64,000 nt of DNA from Toxorhynchites rutilus septentrionalis (Eukaryota; Arthropoda; Insecta; Diptera; Culicidae), in the NCBI RefSeq assembly GCF_029784135.1, contig NC_073745.1, positions 105,262,822 through 105,326,821 on the forward strand, in the 5' to 3' direction. The stretch's first letter is position 1. Each line of letters opens with the position of its first letter. Below are positions 1 through 9,657 of the stretch, one piece after another. The notes under the pieces were generated by a model. The model worked only from the letters and a program-made list of their open reading frames with translations, was not told the origin of the DNA and ran no database searches. The position numbers were made by a program, and so were the translations under genes.

Positions 1-170
1 ATTAGAAAACATTAAAATAAACTCTTTCGCATGGATGTATTCTTCAATTACCAGGGATCTGGCAGATTATTTTCCAGCAACGATTAGATCTTTCCGGAAT
101 TTTCTCGATGCTGTATGGCATCCACACGAAAATTCTCGTTTCAGTTTGGCCTGTAAAAACTTTTCTAAAT
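1..170. repeat. Internal fragment of the 1.6-kb dispersed repeat
   Basis: This stretch matches internal segments near 5520-5620, 7380-7700, 8090-8220 and 54120-54240: the run from 'gatagaaaacattaaaataaac' style sequence through the GGCAGATTATTTTCCAGCAA block. It is truncated by the window start on the left. On the right it joins the 3' flank of an H3 pseudogene near 165. No coding capacity is seen. Confidence 0.7.
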
Positions 171-189
171 TCTAATCCATCAAATTTGG

Positions 190-205
190 AGCCCTGAAAA
201 GGGCC
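190..205 (-). other. Histone 3' processing stem-loop (H3 relic 1)
   Basis: The minus strand reads GGCCCTTTTCAGGGCT: a six-base-pair stem (one G-U) closed by a TTTC tetraloop. This is the canonical replication-dependent histone mRNA 3' hairpin bound by SLBP. It is separated from its coding relic by the inserted transposon at 214-1499. Confidence 0.85.
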
Positions 206-213
206 GTTGATTA

Positions 214-1499
214 AAGGGTGTGTCACATCAAATTGCATCACGGAAAAAACGCTGTAGAAATTTGCCCAGTAGACCGATCCTTTTGAAAATTTTAGACAGT
301 AAAATAAAAACTATTAAACAACTTTTGGCATTTTCTTTTTATTCATACTTCGAGCCCAAGCCCGTATGCTCGCACCTTCCTCTTTATCCCGTCCATAAGG
401 TTCTGTACAACGTCAGGTTGTAGTTTTTTTTGAACAGAAATCCATTTTCTCTTGAAGTCCGCCTCCGATTTGACAACTTTTGGGTTCTTCCGGAGGGCCT
501 GCTTCATAATCGCCCAATATTTCTCTATTGGGCGAAGCTTCGGCGCGTTGGGCGGGTTCATTTCCTTTGGCACGAAGGTGACCCCGTTGGCTTCGTACCA
601 CTCCAACACGTCCTTTGAATAGTGGCACGAAGCGAGATCCGGCCAGAAGATGGTCGAGCCCTCGTGCTGCTTCAATAGTGGTAGTTAGCGCTTCTGTAGG
701 CACTCCTTAAGGTAAACCTGCCCGTTTACCGTGCCGGTCATCACGAAGGGGGCGCTCCGCTTTCCGCAAGAGCAGATCGCTTGCCACACCATGTACTTTT
801 TGGCAAACTTGGATAGTTTCTGCTTGCGAATCTCCTCCGGAACGCTGAATTTGTCCTATGCGGAGAAGAACAACAGGCCCGGCAGCTGACGAAAGTCCGC
901 TTTGACGTAGGTTTCGTCGTCCTTTACCAGGCAATGCGACTTCGTGTACAGCTTCCGGGCTCGCGTCTTCCCCACCATGTTTTGCCTTTCGTCGTGGTTA
1001 GGAGCCTTCTGAACCTTGTATGTACGCAGGCCCTCCCGCTGCTTGGTCCGCTGGACGAATGAACTTGACAAATTCAGCTTATTGACGACATCCCGGACCG
1101 AACTTCTCGGATCACGTCTAAACTGCTAAACTACGAGCTTGTGATCTTTTTCACTGACGGAGCATCCATTTTTGCCGTTCTTCACCTTCCGGTCGATGGT
1201 TAGGTTCTCGAAGTATCGTTTTAGTACTCTGCTGACCGTGGATTGGACGATTCCCAGCATCTTACCGATGTCCCGATGTGACAACTCCGGATTCTCGAAA
1301 TGAGTGCACAGGATTAATTCACGGCGCTCTTTTTCGTTCGACGACATTTTTCCAAATTTACGAAAAATTGACAGTGAAGCATGGCCAACGTGATCTATAC
1401 ACTCTTATCTGATTATAAGCGGAAGCTGAAGATATAGTTCCTAAAAATTAAATTTCTACAGCGTTTTTTCCGTGATGCAATTTGATGTGACACACCCTT
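214..1499 (-). mobile_element. DD37E (ITmD37E-type) transposon, dead copy
   Basis: The 1,286-bp element is flanked by TA on both sides (212-213 and 1500-1501) and bounded by inverted repeats starting AAGGGTGTGTCACATCAAAT. It is almost the same sequence as the intact copy at 45384-46681 and exactly 12 bp shorter. It sits in the 3' UTR of an H3 pseudogene. The paralogous H3 relic at 2917-3320 keeps the uninterrupted target (GTTGATTATATGC near 2935-2946), which confirms the insertion boundaries. Confidence 0.93.
343..1347 (-). pseudogene. Broken DD37E transposase
   Basis: The frame aligns end to end with the intact 338-residue transposase at 45536-46552. A four-codon in-frame deletion removes the EMLT residues after ARKLYT (near 948). 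Three premature stops replace sense codons: one after KDHKLVV (near 1125), one in place of the Glu after LLFFSA (near 856) and one in place of a Leu before LPLLKQHEG (near 688). No frameshift is needed, because the 12-bp size difference accounts for the whole element length difference. The catalytic regions DDETY, WPDLASCHYS and PIEKYW are still readable. The copy cannot make a full transposase, but its TIRs could be acted on in trans. Confidence 0.92.
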
Positions 1500-1910
1500 T
1501 ATATGCTAAGCTAATATAGCACCCTCTCCTTGGATTCGATGGGCCAGCTGAATGTCCTTGGGCATGATGTGACGCGTTTTGCGTGGATAGCACACAAATT
1601 TGTATCTTCGAATAAGCCATCTGCAGCGTCATAACCGCGGAACTTTGGAAGCGCAAGTCGGTTTTGAAGTCCTGAGCAATTCCACGATCCAAAAGCTGCA
1701 AAGGTAGCTTGCGGATTAGCAATTCGGTCGATTTCCGATAGCGATGAATTTCACGCAAAGTTCCCGGTCGATAGCGATGTGGCTTCTTCACCTATCCTGC
1801 GGCTGGTGCGCTTATCCGAGCTGCCTTCGTGTGCCTTACCACTGAAAGACTAACTAGCTATCTGCTTGGTCCCAAACAAACGAGTCGTCACGGTGCGAGA
1901 GTAGAGTAAG

Positions 1911-1945
1911 AAATGAACGAAAGCAAAGGAAGCGTCATTTTATAA
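1911..1945 (-). promoter_or_regulatory. Relict H3 core promoter
   Basis: The minus strand carries TATAAAA (1939-1945). An initiator-like TCATTT (1911-1916) has its A about 31 nt downstream, the spacing expected for a TATA/Inr promoter. The same arrangement recurs upstream of the other two H3 relics. Confidence 0.6.
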
Positions 1946-2032
1946 ACCATAAAAGTATAGAATCTAAACCCCACCCTTATTATATTCGTTGCTTACCCTG
2001 AGAGAGAAACGAATAACATCGAAGTAAGTATA

Positions 2033-2257
2033 CAGTAATGTATTTGAATCCGGACACTTTGCGTTACATTTAATACCATACCGCAGCCACAACATTTTCT
2101 GCATGTTGATTTAATACGATTGATTAGTAACTATCAAGAAACTATCAGTAACTATATTAGCAACTATTAATCGCATAAAATCAACATGAAAAAAATGTTA
2201 TGGCTGTGGTATGATATTGAATGTAATGCAAAGTGTCCGGATTCAAAAGCATTACTG
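2033..2257. mobile_element. Palindromic TA-flanked MITE
   Basis: The 225-bp element begins CAGTAATGTATTTGAATCC and ends with the near-perfect inverse, with arms of roughly 100 bp that share the CCGGACACTTTGC block. It is flanked by TA at 2031-2032 and 2258-2259. There is no coding capacity. The structure fits a mariner/Tc1-type MITE that could fold into one long hairpin. Confidence 0.88.
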
Positions 2258-2259
2258 TA

Positions 2260-2700
2260 AAAAAGAGTTAACTCGACTGAAATTTTTTCGGTTCGGCCTG
2301 CAAAAACGAAATTAAGAGCCCCCGCCGACTGCAGACTGACTTGTCGACCGATAGTTCGGTCGGCTTCTTAATCAGTACGGAGAAAAAAAGTATGTAGTGT
2401 ACAGCATAATGCATAGACGTAAGTATGAGCTTCCCCATCTCACATTCCAATAATATTAATGGGTTTCCAAGTGGGCGCGCTACATACGGATACGAATGAT
2501 TTCAATAACCTGTTTTCGAAGCTATCATTAAGCTATTGAAACAATTTTTCGACTCAATAAATAGCAATCATATAACTCTTGGTCATTTTATCTTTTGTAT
2601 GAAATGATTATCATACTGTTCCGTTGATCCGAAGCAGAATGAATCACGCTTAAAGAAGGAATGGATTTTTTCTTGGAATTTAGTCAGCAGAAATAATGCC
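2260..2700. other. Unassigned AT-rich sequence
   Basis: There is no gene. A short GC-richer stretch (2270-2370) carries a hairpin around GACCGATAGTTCGGTC and a TTCGGCCTGCAAAAA block resembling the downstream flank of the H3 relics. The rest shows nothing recognisable. Confidence 0.4.
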
Positions 2701-2916
2701 CTTTCCCAACAATTAAAAACGACAAACGGTAAACAATTTCATCAAAGTGGGATATATTCACTACATCATGTCATATATTTCATATTTTTCATTATGAAAT
2801 CCATATCCATGGCACCTATCGGTATCGAATTATCATCGACACTACGATTTTCGCTAAATGCTCCTTTCAGTTCGGCCTGTAAAAAACTTTTCTGAACTCT
2901 AATCCATCAAATTTGG

Positions 2917-2932
2917 AGCCCTGAAAAGGGCT
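2917..2932 (-). other. Histone 3' stem-loop (H3 relic 2)
   Basis: The minus strand reads AGCCCTTTTCAGGGCT, a perfect six-base-pair stem with a TTTC loop. It lies just after the coding relic, as expected for replication-dependent histone mRNAs. Confidence 0.85.
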
Positions 2933-3320
2933 GTTGATTATATGCTAAGCTAATATAGCACGCTCTCCTCGGATACGATGGGCCAGCTGGATGTCCTTGG
3001 GTATGATGTGACGCGTTTTGCATGGATAGCACACAAATTGGTATCTTCGAATAAGTCTCCTGCAGCGTCATAACCACGGAACTTTGGAAGCGCAAGTCGG
3101 TTTTGAAGTCCTGAGCAATTCCACGAACCAAATGCTGCAAAGGTAGCTTGCGGATCAGCAATTCGGTCGACTTCTGATAGCGACGAATTTCATGCGAAGT
3201 TCCCGGTCGATAGCGATGTGGCTTCTTCACGCTTCCTGCGGCTGATGTGCTTATCCGAGCTGCTTTCGTGGTGCCTTACCACCGAAAGACTAACGAGCTG
3301 TCTGCTTAGTCCCGATGAAA
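2917..3320 (-). pseudogene. Histone H3 pseudogene 2
   Basis: The minus strand shows H3 signatures: [35 protein letters not shown] and [13 protein letters not shown]. It shares the central deletion after the LQE(A/T) motif with the other two H3 relics. There are stops in the N-terminal tail, and the C-terminal part is read in a shifted frame. Its 3' stem-loop AGCCCTTTTCAGGGCT (2917-2932) is a perfect six-base-pair hairpin. This copy has no transposon in the 3' UTR and serves as the empty-site reference for the insertion at 214-1499. Confidence 0.88.
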
Positions 3321-3350
3321 CGAGTCCTCACGGTGCGAGAGTAGAGTAAG

Positions 3351-3524
3351 AAATGAACGAAAGCAAGGGAAGTGTCATTTTATAAAACATAAAAGAATCG
3401 AATGTAAACCCCACCCTCTTTATTGTATAAGCTTACTGTATACTCACGAATATAATAAGGGTGGGATTTAGATTCTATTCTTTTATGGTTTATAAAATGA
3501 CGCTTCCTTTGCTTTCGTTCATTT
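3351..3524. promoter_or_regulatory. Divergent relict H3/H3 promoters
   Basis: On the minus strand there is TATAAAA at 3379-3385 with initiator TCATTT at 3351-3356. On the plus strand there is TATAAAA at 3491-3497 with TCATTT at 3519-3524. Each TATA-to-Inr distance is about 31 nt. The two promoters fire away from each other across the centre of the inverted repeat. Activity is unknown. Confidence 0.6.
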
Positions 3525-3597
3525 CTTACTCTACTCTCGCACCGTGAGGACTCGAGCTCGTTAGTCTTTCGCAGACAGCTCGTTAGTCATTCGGTGG

Positions 3598-4348
3598 TAG
3601 AGGTGTGCAAATCAGCTCATCATGATGAACAGCTCTGATCATATCAGCTCATCTAAATGAGCTGTTCTTTATGAACAGCTCTTCAGCTCAGTTGTCAGTG
3701 CCGACTTTCAATTTGGGTCCCAAACTCGATAGCCACGAAGCCAGTTTGAAAATGTTAAAATTCAAATGAAATTTTTCACACCATATTATTAAATACTTGA
3801 AACACGTATTCCAGACTATTATTTACAACAGACTCGGCGAGTACAACATTTCCGACATTTTTACTGAGGCTTTACATTACAATAGAAAGTTTTCTTCAAA
3901 AAAAAAAAAATCTTATGAGATTTTTGCACCGCCTGCAAACAAAGTGTTTTTCATTGAAATAGAATACTCATTTGATACACCGAAGTTAATTTTCATTAAT
4001 AATTTGAATTTTAAAAACGTGTTCATTCTGCCTGAGAGCCAATTATTATTTTTGGCGCCCCCTAAACTGGTAAACAAAGCTCAATGCCGTCAACGCGAAT
4101 ATAACAGTTGAAAAGACGAGGGACAAATGAAACTAAACTGATGTCTTAACACGAAGAGCGAGAGACGGTCAGTTCATTTGAATCTTACAGCTCACACACT
4201 CTCTTCAATTCTACAGCTCTTTTCTCTCCTTCATCATCATCAAAGTGAGCTGAAGAGCTGTTTGATTATTTTTGCGAGCTGTTCCGCGTCAACTCACTTC
4301 AAAGAGTCGATTCTTCGGAACAGCTCATGAGCGGATGGCACATCTCTA
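3598..4348. mobile_element. hAT-type MITE in an H3 pseudogene
   Basis: The element begins TAGAGGTGTGCAAATCAGCT and ends with the imperfect inverse (GGCACATCTCTA). It is flanked by an exact 8-bp duplication, TTCGGTGG (3590-3597 and 4349-4356), which is diagnostic of hAT insertions. The interior is rich in repeated GAGCTG/CAGCTC motifs. A 104-codon frame at 3797-4111 resembles no transposase I recognise, so I treat the element as non-autonomous. Confidence 0.88.
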
Positions 4349-4701
4349 TTCGGTGGTAAGGCACACGAAGTCAGCTCGGATAAGCGCACCAGTAGCAGGA
4401 TAGGTGGAGAAGCCACATCGCTATCGACCGGGAACTTTGCGTGAAATTCATCGCTATCGGAAGTCGACCGAATTGCTGATCCGCAAGCTACCTTTGCAGC
4501 ATTTGGGTCGTGGAATTGCTCAGGACTTCAAAACCGACTTGCGCTTCCAAAGTTCCGCGGTTATGACGCTGCAGGAGGCTTATTCGAAGATACCAATTTG
4601 TGTGTTATCCATGCAAAACGCATCACATCATGCCCAAGGACATCCAGCTGGCCCATCGTATCCGAGGAGAGCGTGCTATATTAGCTTAGCATATAATCAA
4701 C

Positions 4702-4717
4702 GGCCCTTTTCAGGGCT
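4702..4717 (+). other. Histone 3' stem-loop (H3 relic 3)
   Basis: GGCCCTTTTCAGGGCT forms a six-base-pair stem (one G-U) with a TTTC loop. It is followed by a purine-rich AGAAAAG block like a histone downstream element. Confidence 0.85.
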
Positions 4718-4899
4718 CCAAATTTGTTGGATTAGAGTACAGAAAAGTTTTTTACAGGCCGAACTGAAAGGAGCATTTAGCGAAAATCGTGGTTTCGATA
4801 ATAATTCGTTACCGATAGGTGCCATGGATATGGATTTCTTAATGAAGAATATGAAATACATGACATGATGTAGTGAATATATCCGAAGAAATCACTTTG

Positions 4900-5245
4900 G
4901 TGAAACTGCATTATAAAATTATTTGTGTACGAATGCCGCAATCGATAGTCGACTCTAATTTGCGCTGGGTAATTTCCTCGGAGGACTCGATTCCTCCTTT
5001 GAGCATTAATAATCTCTTTCTGGCAAAACGATGTGGTATTAATCACATTATTTGAATGATAGAATGAAGAAGTTTTCTGCCAATTTCCTTCAACCTCCAA
5101 ACGTATCTTTCTCCCGTTTGTCGTTTTCGCGTTCGCTAATCCTTTCTCACAATACCCATTTCTAGTTTGAGAAATTGTTGAGTAAACATTGTTTGTCAGT
5201 GCGCGTAGAGCGGGAATTCCTAAAGATTCATTGCACCTCTAATAA
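4900..5245. other. Unassigned spacer
   Basis: There is no gene. The GGACTCGATTCCTCCTTTGAG block near 4985 resembles sequence near 6275-6420, so this may be degraded repeat. Confidence 0.35.
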
Positions 5246-6110
5246 ATTGCCGAAAGACGTGGTCTTACGTTGATCGCACTTCATTCAAAAAATCAAAAAC
5301 GAAATGTATTTGGTCGCAGCATTATATGAGTAGAAAGCAAATAATCGCTCGAAAATGACTTGATTTTCGCGATGTGAAACATTTTCCGTTTTTCATGTTA
5401 TGCATCCAATATTGGATACGAAAATTTCCACTGATGGGGAAAAAAATATTCAGAAGCTTTCCTGTTAATTGCGATTGATTGAAAAATAACAAAACCAAAT
5501 GTATTTGGTTGCAGTGTTATATGGATAGAAAACATTAAAATAAACTATTTCGCATGAATGTATATTTCAATTCCCAGGGGAACTGGCAGATTATTTTTCA
5601 GCAACGATGATAGCAACGAGAATTCCGCGCGTGTATGTGTGTGTGTGTGTGGCTGCTCCGATGTTTCAAGCGGAACCGTGGCATCACTCTCCTCCTGATG
5701 GATTCCCTTTTGGCCTTAGGTGCACAAACAGGCTCTTGGTGACACCGTTCATCAGCGTTTTCATGATAAACGAAATTAGCTTCACAACAACAGCGACAAC
5801 ATGCTCCAATCGCTGTTCAATCATAACTGAGTGGGTTTACGAGCGGCGCTAGCTTATATACCGATTTTTGATTTCAATAGCCTGTTTTGAAAGCAATTTT
5901 AAGACTATTGAAACAAGTTTTTGGATGAAAAAGTTACAAGTATATGACGCGTAGACATTTTATCTTTCAAATGAAGTGTTTATCATACCATTTCGTTCAG
6001 TTGTTTAAGAGCTATTAACGCTCAAAATCTCGGTCTCCGGCGTAACGCTTTCGTTCTCGAAACTTTGGTTTTACACCCCGGTATAGAAATGAAAGACGTA
6101 GTCCTACGTC
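5245..6110 (+). repeat. Dispersed palindrome-ended repeat, shortened copy
   Basis: It starts near a degraded GACGTGGTCTTACGTT motif and ends with the exact palindrome GACGTAGTCCTACGTC (6095-6110). The body matches 8050-8705 and 54620-55515. It includes a GT microsatellite (about 5632-5652) and a block ending in a TATATA motif near 5853. There is no credible coding region. Confidence 0.75.
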
Positions 6111-6124
6111 AAAAAAACTAGAAT

Positions 6125-7000
6125 TGGATTATATCTTTGATATAACCGCAAGGTGGACGTAGGACTAACGTTGACTTAGCAATCAATAAGTAACAAGCAT
6201 ATAAATCTTAGACGTTTCATCTTTCGAATAACGTGATTATCAAACCACTTCGTTTAGCCGGAAAATAATTATTAACGCTCAAAGGGGGAACCGATTCCTC
6301 CTCGGAAATACCCAGCACAAATAGTACCCACTCCCCAAGCCCTGACAATTGGAATCATCGTTGATCCGGAGCAGGATTATTAACGCTTGAGCAGGAATAG
6401 ATTCCTCCTCGGAATTGAACAGACCCCCTTCCCAGCAATTCCAACTTCCCGATAACGACGATCGATTGCAGTATTCGTAAACAAATAATTTTATAACCCT
6501 GCTTTTATAAATGTGATTTCTTCGATATGTAATATAATATCGATCATATCCATTACACCGTATCATACCATATCAAATCCATAGTCAATCCGAGTACAAT
6601 AGTACCCGCTGCTTGCTTCTAATTTTCCATGCCAATTTCCCCTGGCTCCATGATTTTGAAGTCCGTGTAAGGGAAACATTCTAATTTGCAGAAACGCAAG
6701 CGAGTACAAAAAACCCGCAGTTCGCATCTATTTTGCAATTCCGATTTCCCCAGGCTTCATGATTTTGAAGTCTGTGTTAGGGAAACATTCCAATTTGCAG
6801 AAACGCAAACGAATACAAAATACCCGCTGCTTGCATCTAATTTGCTATGCCAATTTCCCCTGGATCCATGGTTTCGAAGTCTGTGTTAGGGAAACATTCC
6901 AATTTCCAGATACGCAAGCGAGTACAAAAGTATCCACTGCTTACATCTATTTTACAATGCCGATTTCCCTTGGCTCCATGGTTTTGAAGTAAAAAAATGA
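6125..7000 (+). repeat. Palindrome-family 5' end followed by minisatellite
   Basis: The 5' hairpin and GGACGTAGGACTA motif (6125-6167) mark the left end of another family copy. Downstream there is AT-rich sequence and a tandem array (6600-6990). No matching 3' palindrome is found before the next copy starts at 7119, so this copy is truncated. Confidence 0.6.
6600..6990. repeat. ~109-bp minisatellite, about 3.5 units
   Basis: Units repeat the pattern CCGATTTCCCCAGGCTTCATG, then GGTTTTGAAGTCTGTGTTAG, GGAAACATTCCAATTTGCAG and ACGCAAGCGAGTACAAAA. The same unit type recurs at 16320-16590 and 57950-58240. Short open frames here (6686-6992) are products of the repeat and not genes. Confidence 0.85.
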
Positions 7001-7118
7001 AAAAAATGATGATGATGGCCCACCTCATACCCCTACAAAGGTCTGAACAGGCCGATTTATCTAATAGATAATATTTATGTTTGAAACAATAAAGAAACCA
7101 GTGTTAAAAAACAGGAAG

Positions 7119-8705
7119 TGGGTTATATCTATGGTATAACCGCAAGGGTGACGTAGAACTATCGTTGATTTAGAGATCATTTGTTTGAAGTTGAATCTAA
7201 ATCCATTCTGAATGAATGAATAAATGAATATTTGGGGGACTTCGAAAACGAGAGCGTTACGTTGGAGGCACAAGGTTTTATGCATCCAATATAGGATACG
7301 AAAAACCTTGTTCTGAAGAATAATCTTCAGAAGCTGCTAACTGTACTTGATTGACAAATCATAAACCCAAATGTATTATATGGATAGAAAACATTAAAAT
7401 AAACTCTTTCACATGAATGTATTTTTAAATTCCCAGAGGAACTGGCAGATTATATTCAGTAACGATTAGATATTTCCACATTTTCCTCGATACTGGAAGC
7501 CCACCAGTGGTTAATACTAACTCGATAACCACCTGTTAATAGTACTTGATTGAAAAATATTTGATCACAGTGTTACATGGATAGAAAACATTCAAATAAA
7601 CTCATTCACATGAATGTATTTTTAAATTCCCAGATGAATTGGCAGATTATTTTCCAGCAATGATTAGATCTTTCTGGAACTTTCTCGATGCTGAATGGCA
7701 TCCAAACGGAAAGAATTCTGCGCGTGTATGTGTCGATCCTTCGCCGTCCACCTCCTCCAGCACGTTAGGCAACGATGTTGTCTTGTCGATGTCCTCACGA
7801 AAAATGAATGTGTCTCACCACCAGAATATCGCTTAAGTATGCTTTTTGTGTGTGATTGAATCGAGAGAAGGTGTGGTTTACGATGGCAATTTGGAAGGCA
7901 AACTAGAGGGGAATGAACTCTCTGAGCTAGGAACTTTCGGCGACTGAGCAATAATCGATTGCGGGCGCATACAATATTGGATACGGAAATATCCTACTGA
8001 TGGGGAAGAATAATCTTCAGAAGATATCCTGTTAATTGCGATTGATTGAAAAATCACAAAACCAAATGTATTTGGTCACAGTGTTACATGGATAGAAAAC
8101 ATTCAAATAAACTCTTTCACATGAATGTATTTTTAAATTCCCAGAGGAACTGGCAGATTATTTTCCAGAAATGATTAGATCTTTCCGGAACTTTCTCGAT
8201 GCTGAATGGCATCCATACGGAAAGAATTCCGCGCGTGTATGTGTGTGTAGCGATGTCTTCCCGGGGAGCCGTTTGTGGCATCACTCTCCTCCTGATGGAT
8301 TCCCTTCTGGCCTAGGGTGCACAAACAGGCTCTTGGTGACACCGTTCATCCGCGCTTTCATGATAAACGAAGAGCTTCACCACAACAGCGACAACATGCT
8401 CCAATCGCTGTTCAATTAGAACTGAGGGGATTTCCGAGCGGCGCTCGCTTATATACCGATTGGTGATTTCAATAGCCTGTTTTGAAAGCAATTTTAAGAC
8501 TATTGAAACAAGTTTTTGGATCAAAAAGTAACAAGTATAGAACGCGTAGACATTTTATCTTTCGAATGAAGTGTTTATCATACCATTTCGTTCAGTTGTT
8601 TAGGAGCTATTAACGCTCAAAATCTCGGTCTCCGGCGTAACGCTTTCGTTTTCGAAACTTTGATTTTACACCCCGGTATAGAAATGAAAGACGTAGTCCT
8701 ACGTC
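7119..8705 (+). repeat. Full-length copy of the palindrome-ended repeat
   Basis: The copy is about 1.6 kb. It starts with hairpin GGTTATATC / GGTATAACC followed by CGCAAGGGTGACGTAGAACT, and ends GACGTAGTCCTACGTC (8690-8705). It is collinear with 53852-55515. Internally, a block of roughly 130 bp (TTACATGGATAGAAAACATT through GGCAGATTATTTTC) occurs three times, near 7380, 7570 and 8085. No transposase or reverse transcriptase is seen, so it looks non-autonomous. Confidence 0.82.
8420..8466 (-). promoter_or_regulatory. Candidate Pol II core promoter inside the repeat
   Basis: The minus strand has CCAAT (within 8457-8466), TATATAA (8449-8455) and an initiator TCAGTT (8420-8425) whose A lies 32 nt from the first T of the TATA box. 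The same set is conserved at 55230-55276. Transcription would run leftwards into sequence with no recognised product. Confidence 0.45.
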
Positions 8706-8759
8706 AAAACAATCAAAGCGAACTGGCTCTGTTGCAGGCATAAATTTCTATTAATTGAA

Positions 8760-8975
8760 CATTATAAATAGGCAAAAACTGTAAAATAAAAACAAACAAT
8801 GTTCCAGTTCGTTTCGACATAATCTCAACATTAGGCCCAAAGTTTTTCAAGGCATGTCAAGAAAATTTCCAAGCCGGGAAGATCCTTGACTGATTGGGAA
8901 TTGAACCCAATGTCTGATAGTTTCTGCTTAGAACATAAAAGAGATCTGCCACAATTCAGAAATACTTGATATAAC
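8760..8975 (-). mobile_element. tRNA-derived SINE, Feilai-like
   Basis: The minus strand carries a B-box-like GGTTCAATTCC (8897-8907), matching the Pol III consensus at all but one base. An A-box-like TGGCAGATC starts near 8957. Downstream, the GTCAAGGATCTTCCCGGC and GGAAATTTTCTTGACATGCC blocks resemble the body of mosquito tRNA-derived SINEs of the Feilai type, from family knowledge. The 3' end is AT-rich. No clear target duplication is found. Confidence 0.55.
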
Positions 8976-9657
8976 TATCTGATAAAAAGACAGTTTTCAA
9001 GAATCCTGAATGAGCTATCCCCATTCCAGCTTCCACTACAGACCCTACAACAAATTCATTGTGTATCAGTTTTCTGCCAGTGTTCATTATTAACATAGTC
9101 CAGGCCCACCAAACGCGCGCGAGGCTCAAACTTTCGTAGACCACTCTTTTTTTTTCCAAATTATATATTTTTATCAAGGCTCATATGGCGTTAGCCTCAC
9201 GGGGCCGGGAGTTCAATACTTTGACAATTTTTCTTATTATCTATGTTAGTAATATGTAACCGATTACTCGCGGTTGGCTCGAGGTTAGTATTACAAGTGT
9301 TTTCGTAATTCGGATGTTGCTGTCTCCAATGCTCTGTACGTGTGCCCGACACGGGATACTTCCTATTGGGATGCAGCTGACCCTTAATCAGCAACGCCCC
9401 CCTAGTCTGTACCTCATATCTAGCGTGGTGCGTCTTTCTCGACTCGAGGAATCCAGGATAGAATGGTCGCAATCATCAGTTCATGTAGAGTTGTCATGAG
9501 CGGTACAACATTTGGCTCTTGTTGAATCATCAGTGGACTGCACAACCTTTGGCCCGTGTATCTGTAAAGAGTGTGTGTATGTATTGCCGCGACTAAGTAA
9601 AAGTTTATCGATCGGATAGGAGGGACATAAAACGGGGACACAACGAAGGAAACATCA

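Larger units (their letters stand above)
190..1880 (-). pseudogene. Histone H3 pseudogene 1, split by a transposon
   Basis: Read on the minus strand, residues such as [33 protein letters not shown] and the N-terminal TKQ and GGKA match histone H3, the core nucleosome protein. The frame is broken. Stops lie in the N-terminal part, the segment between LQ(E)A and the EDTN region is deleted, and a further indel falls before the MPKDIQ region. The coding relic covers about 1500-1880. After a DD37E transposon insertion (214-1499), the 3' UTR stem-loop resumes at 190-205. The same central deletion is shared by the two H3 relics at 2917-3320 and 3560-4717, so the copies multiplied after the damage. 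A TATA box and Inr remain upstream (1939-1945 and 1911-1916). Not expected to encode a histone. Confidence 0.88.
3560..4717 (+). pseudogene. Histone H3 pseudogene 3, split by a hAT MITE
   Basis: The plus strand carries the H3 pieces [37 protein letters not shown] and, in another frame, the [16 protein letters not shown]-terminal region. The central deletion is the same one found in relics 1 and 2. A hAT MITE (3598-4348) interrupts the N-terminal TGGKA codons. The stop region is altered, and the canonical stem-loop GGCCCTTTTCAGGGCT follows at 4702-4717. Not functional. Confidence 0.88.
2700..4900. repeat. Large inverted repeat carrying two H3 relics
   Basis: Sequence from about 2700 to 3430 reappears inverted from about 3440 to 4900, apart from a hAT MITE in the right arm. 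Matched landmarks include the block around CCATGGCACCTATCGGTA (2808 region against 4820 region), the histone stem-loops (2917-2932 and 4702-4717) and the two promoters facing each other across about 3430. The two H3 relics are therefore head to head. Confidence 0.85.

Noticed and set aside
707..1071. Short minus-strand frames beside the transposase
   Set aside because: They are shadows or fragments of the broken DD37E transposase, as shown by alignment with 45536-46552.
5632..5652. GT repeat as a possible Z-DNA or regulatory element
   Set aside because: A simple microsatellite inside a dispersed repeat; variable between copies.
6686..7028. Frames with repeated LKSVLGKHSN-like or FEVCVRETFQF peptides
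   Set aside because: Periodic translation of the minisatellite; both strands are open for the same reason.
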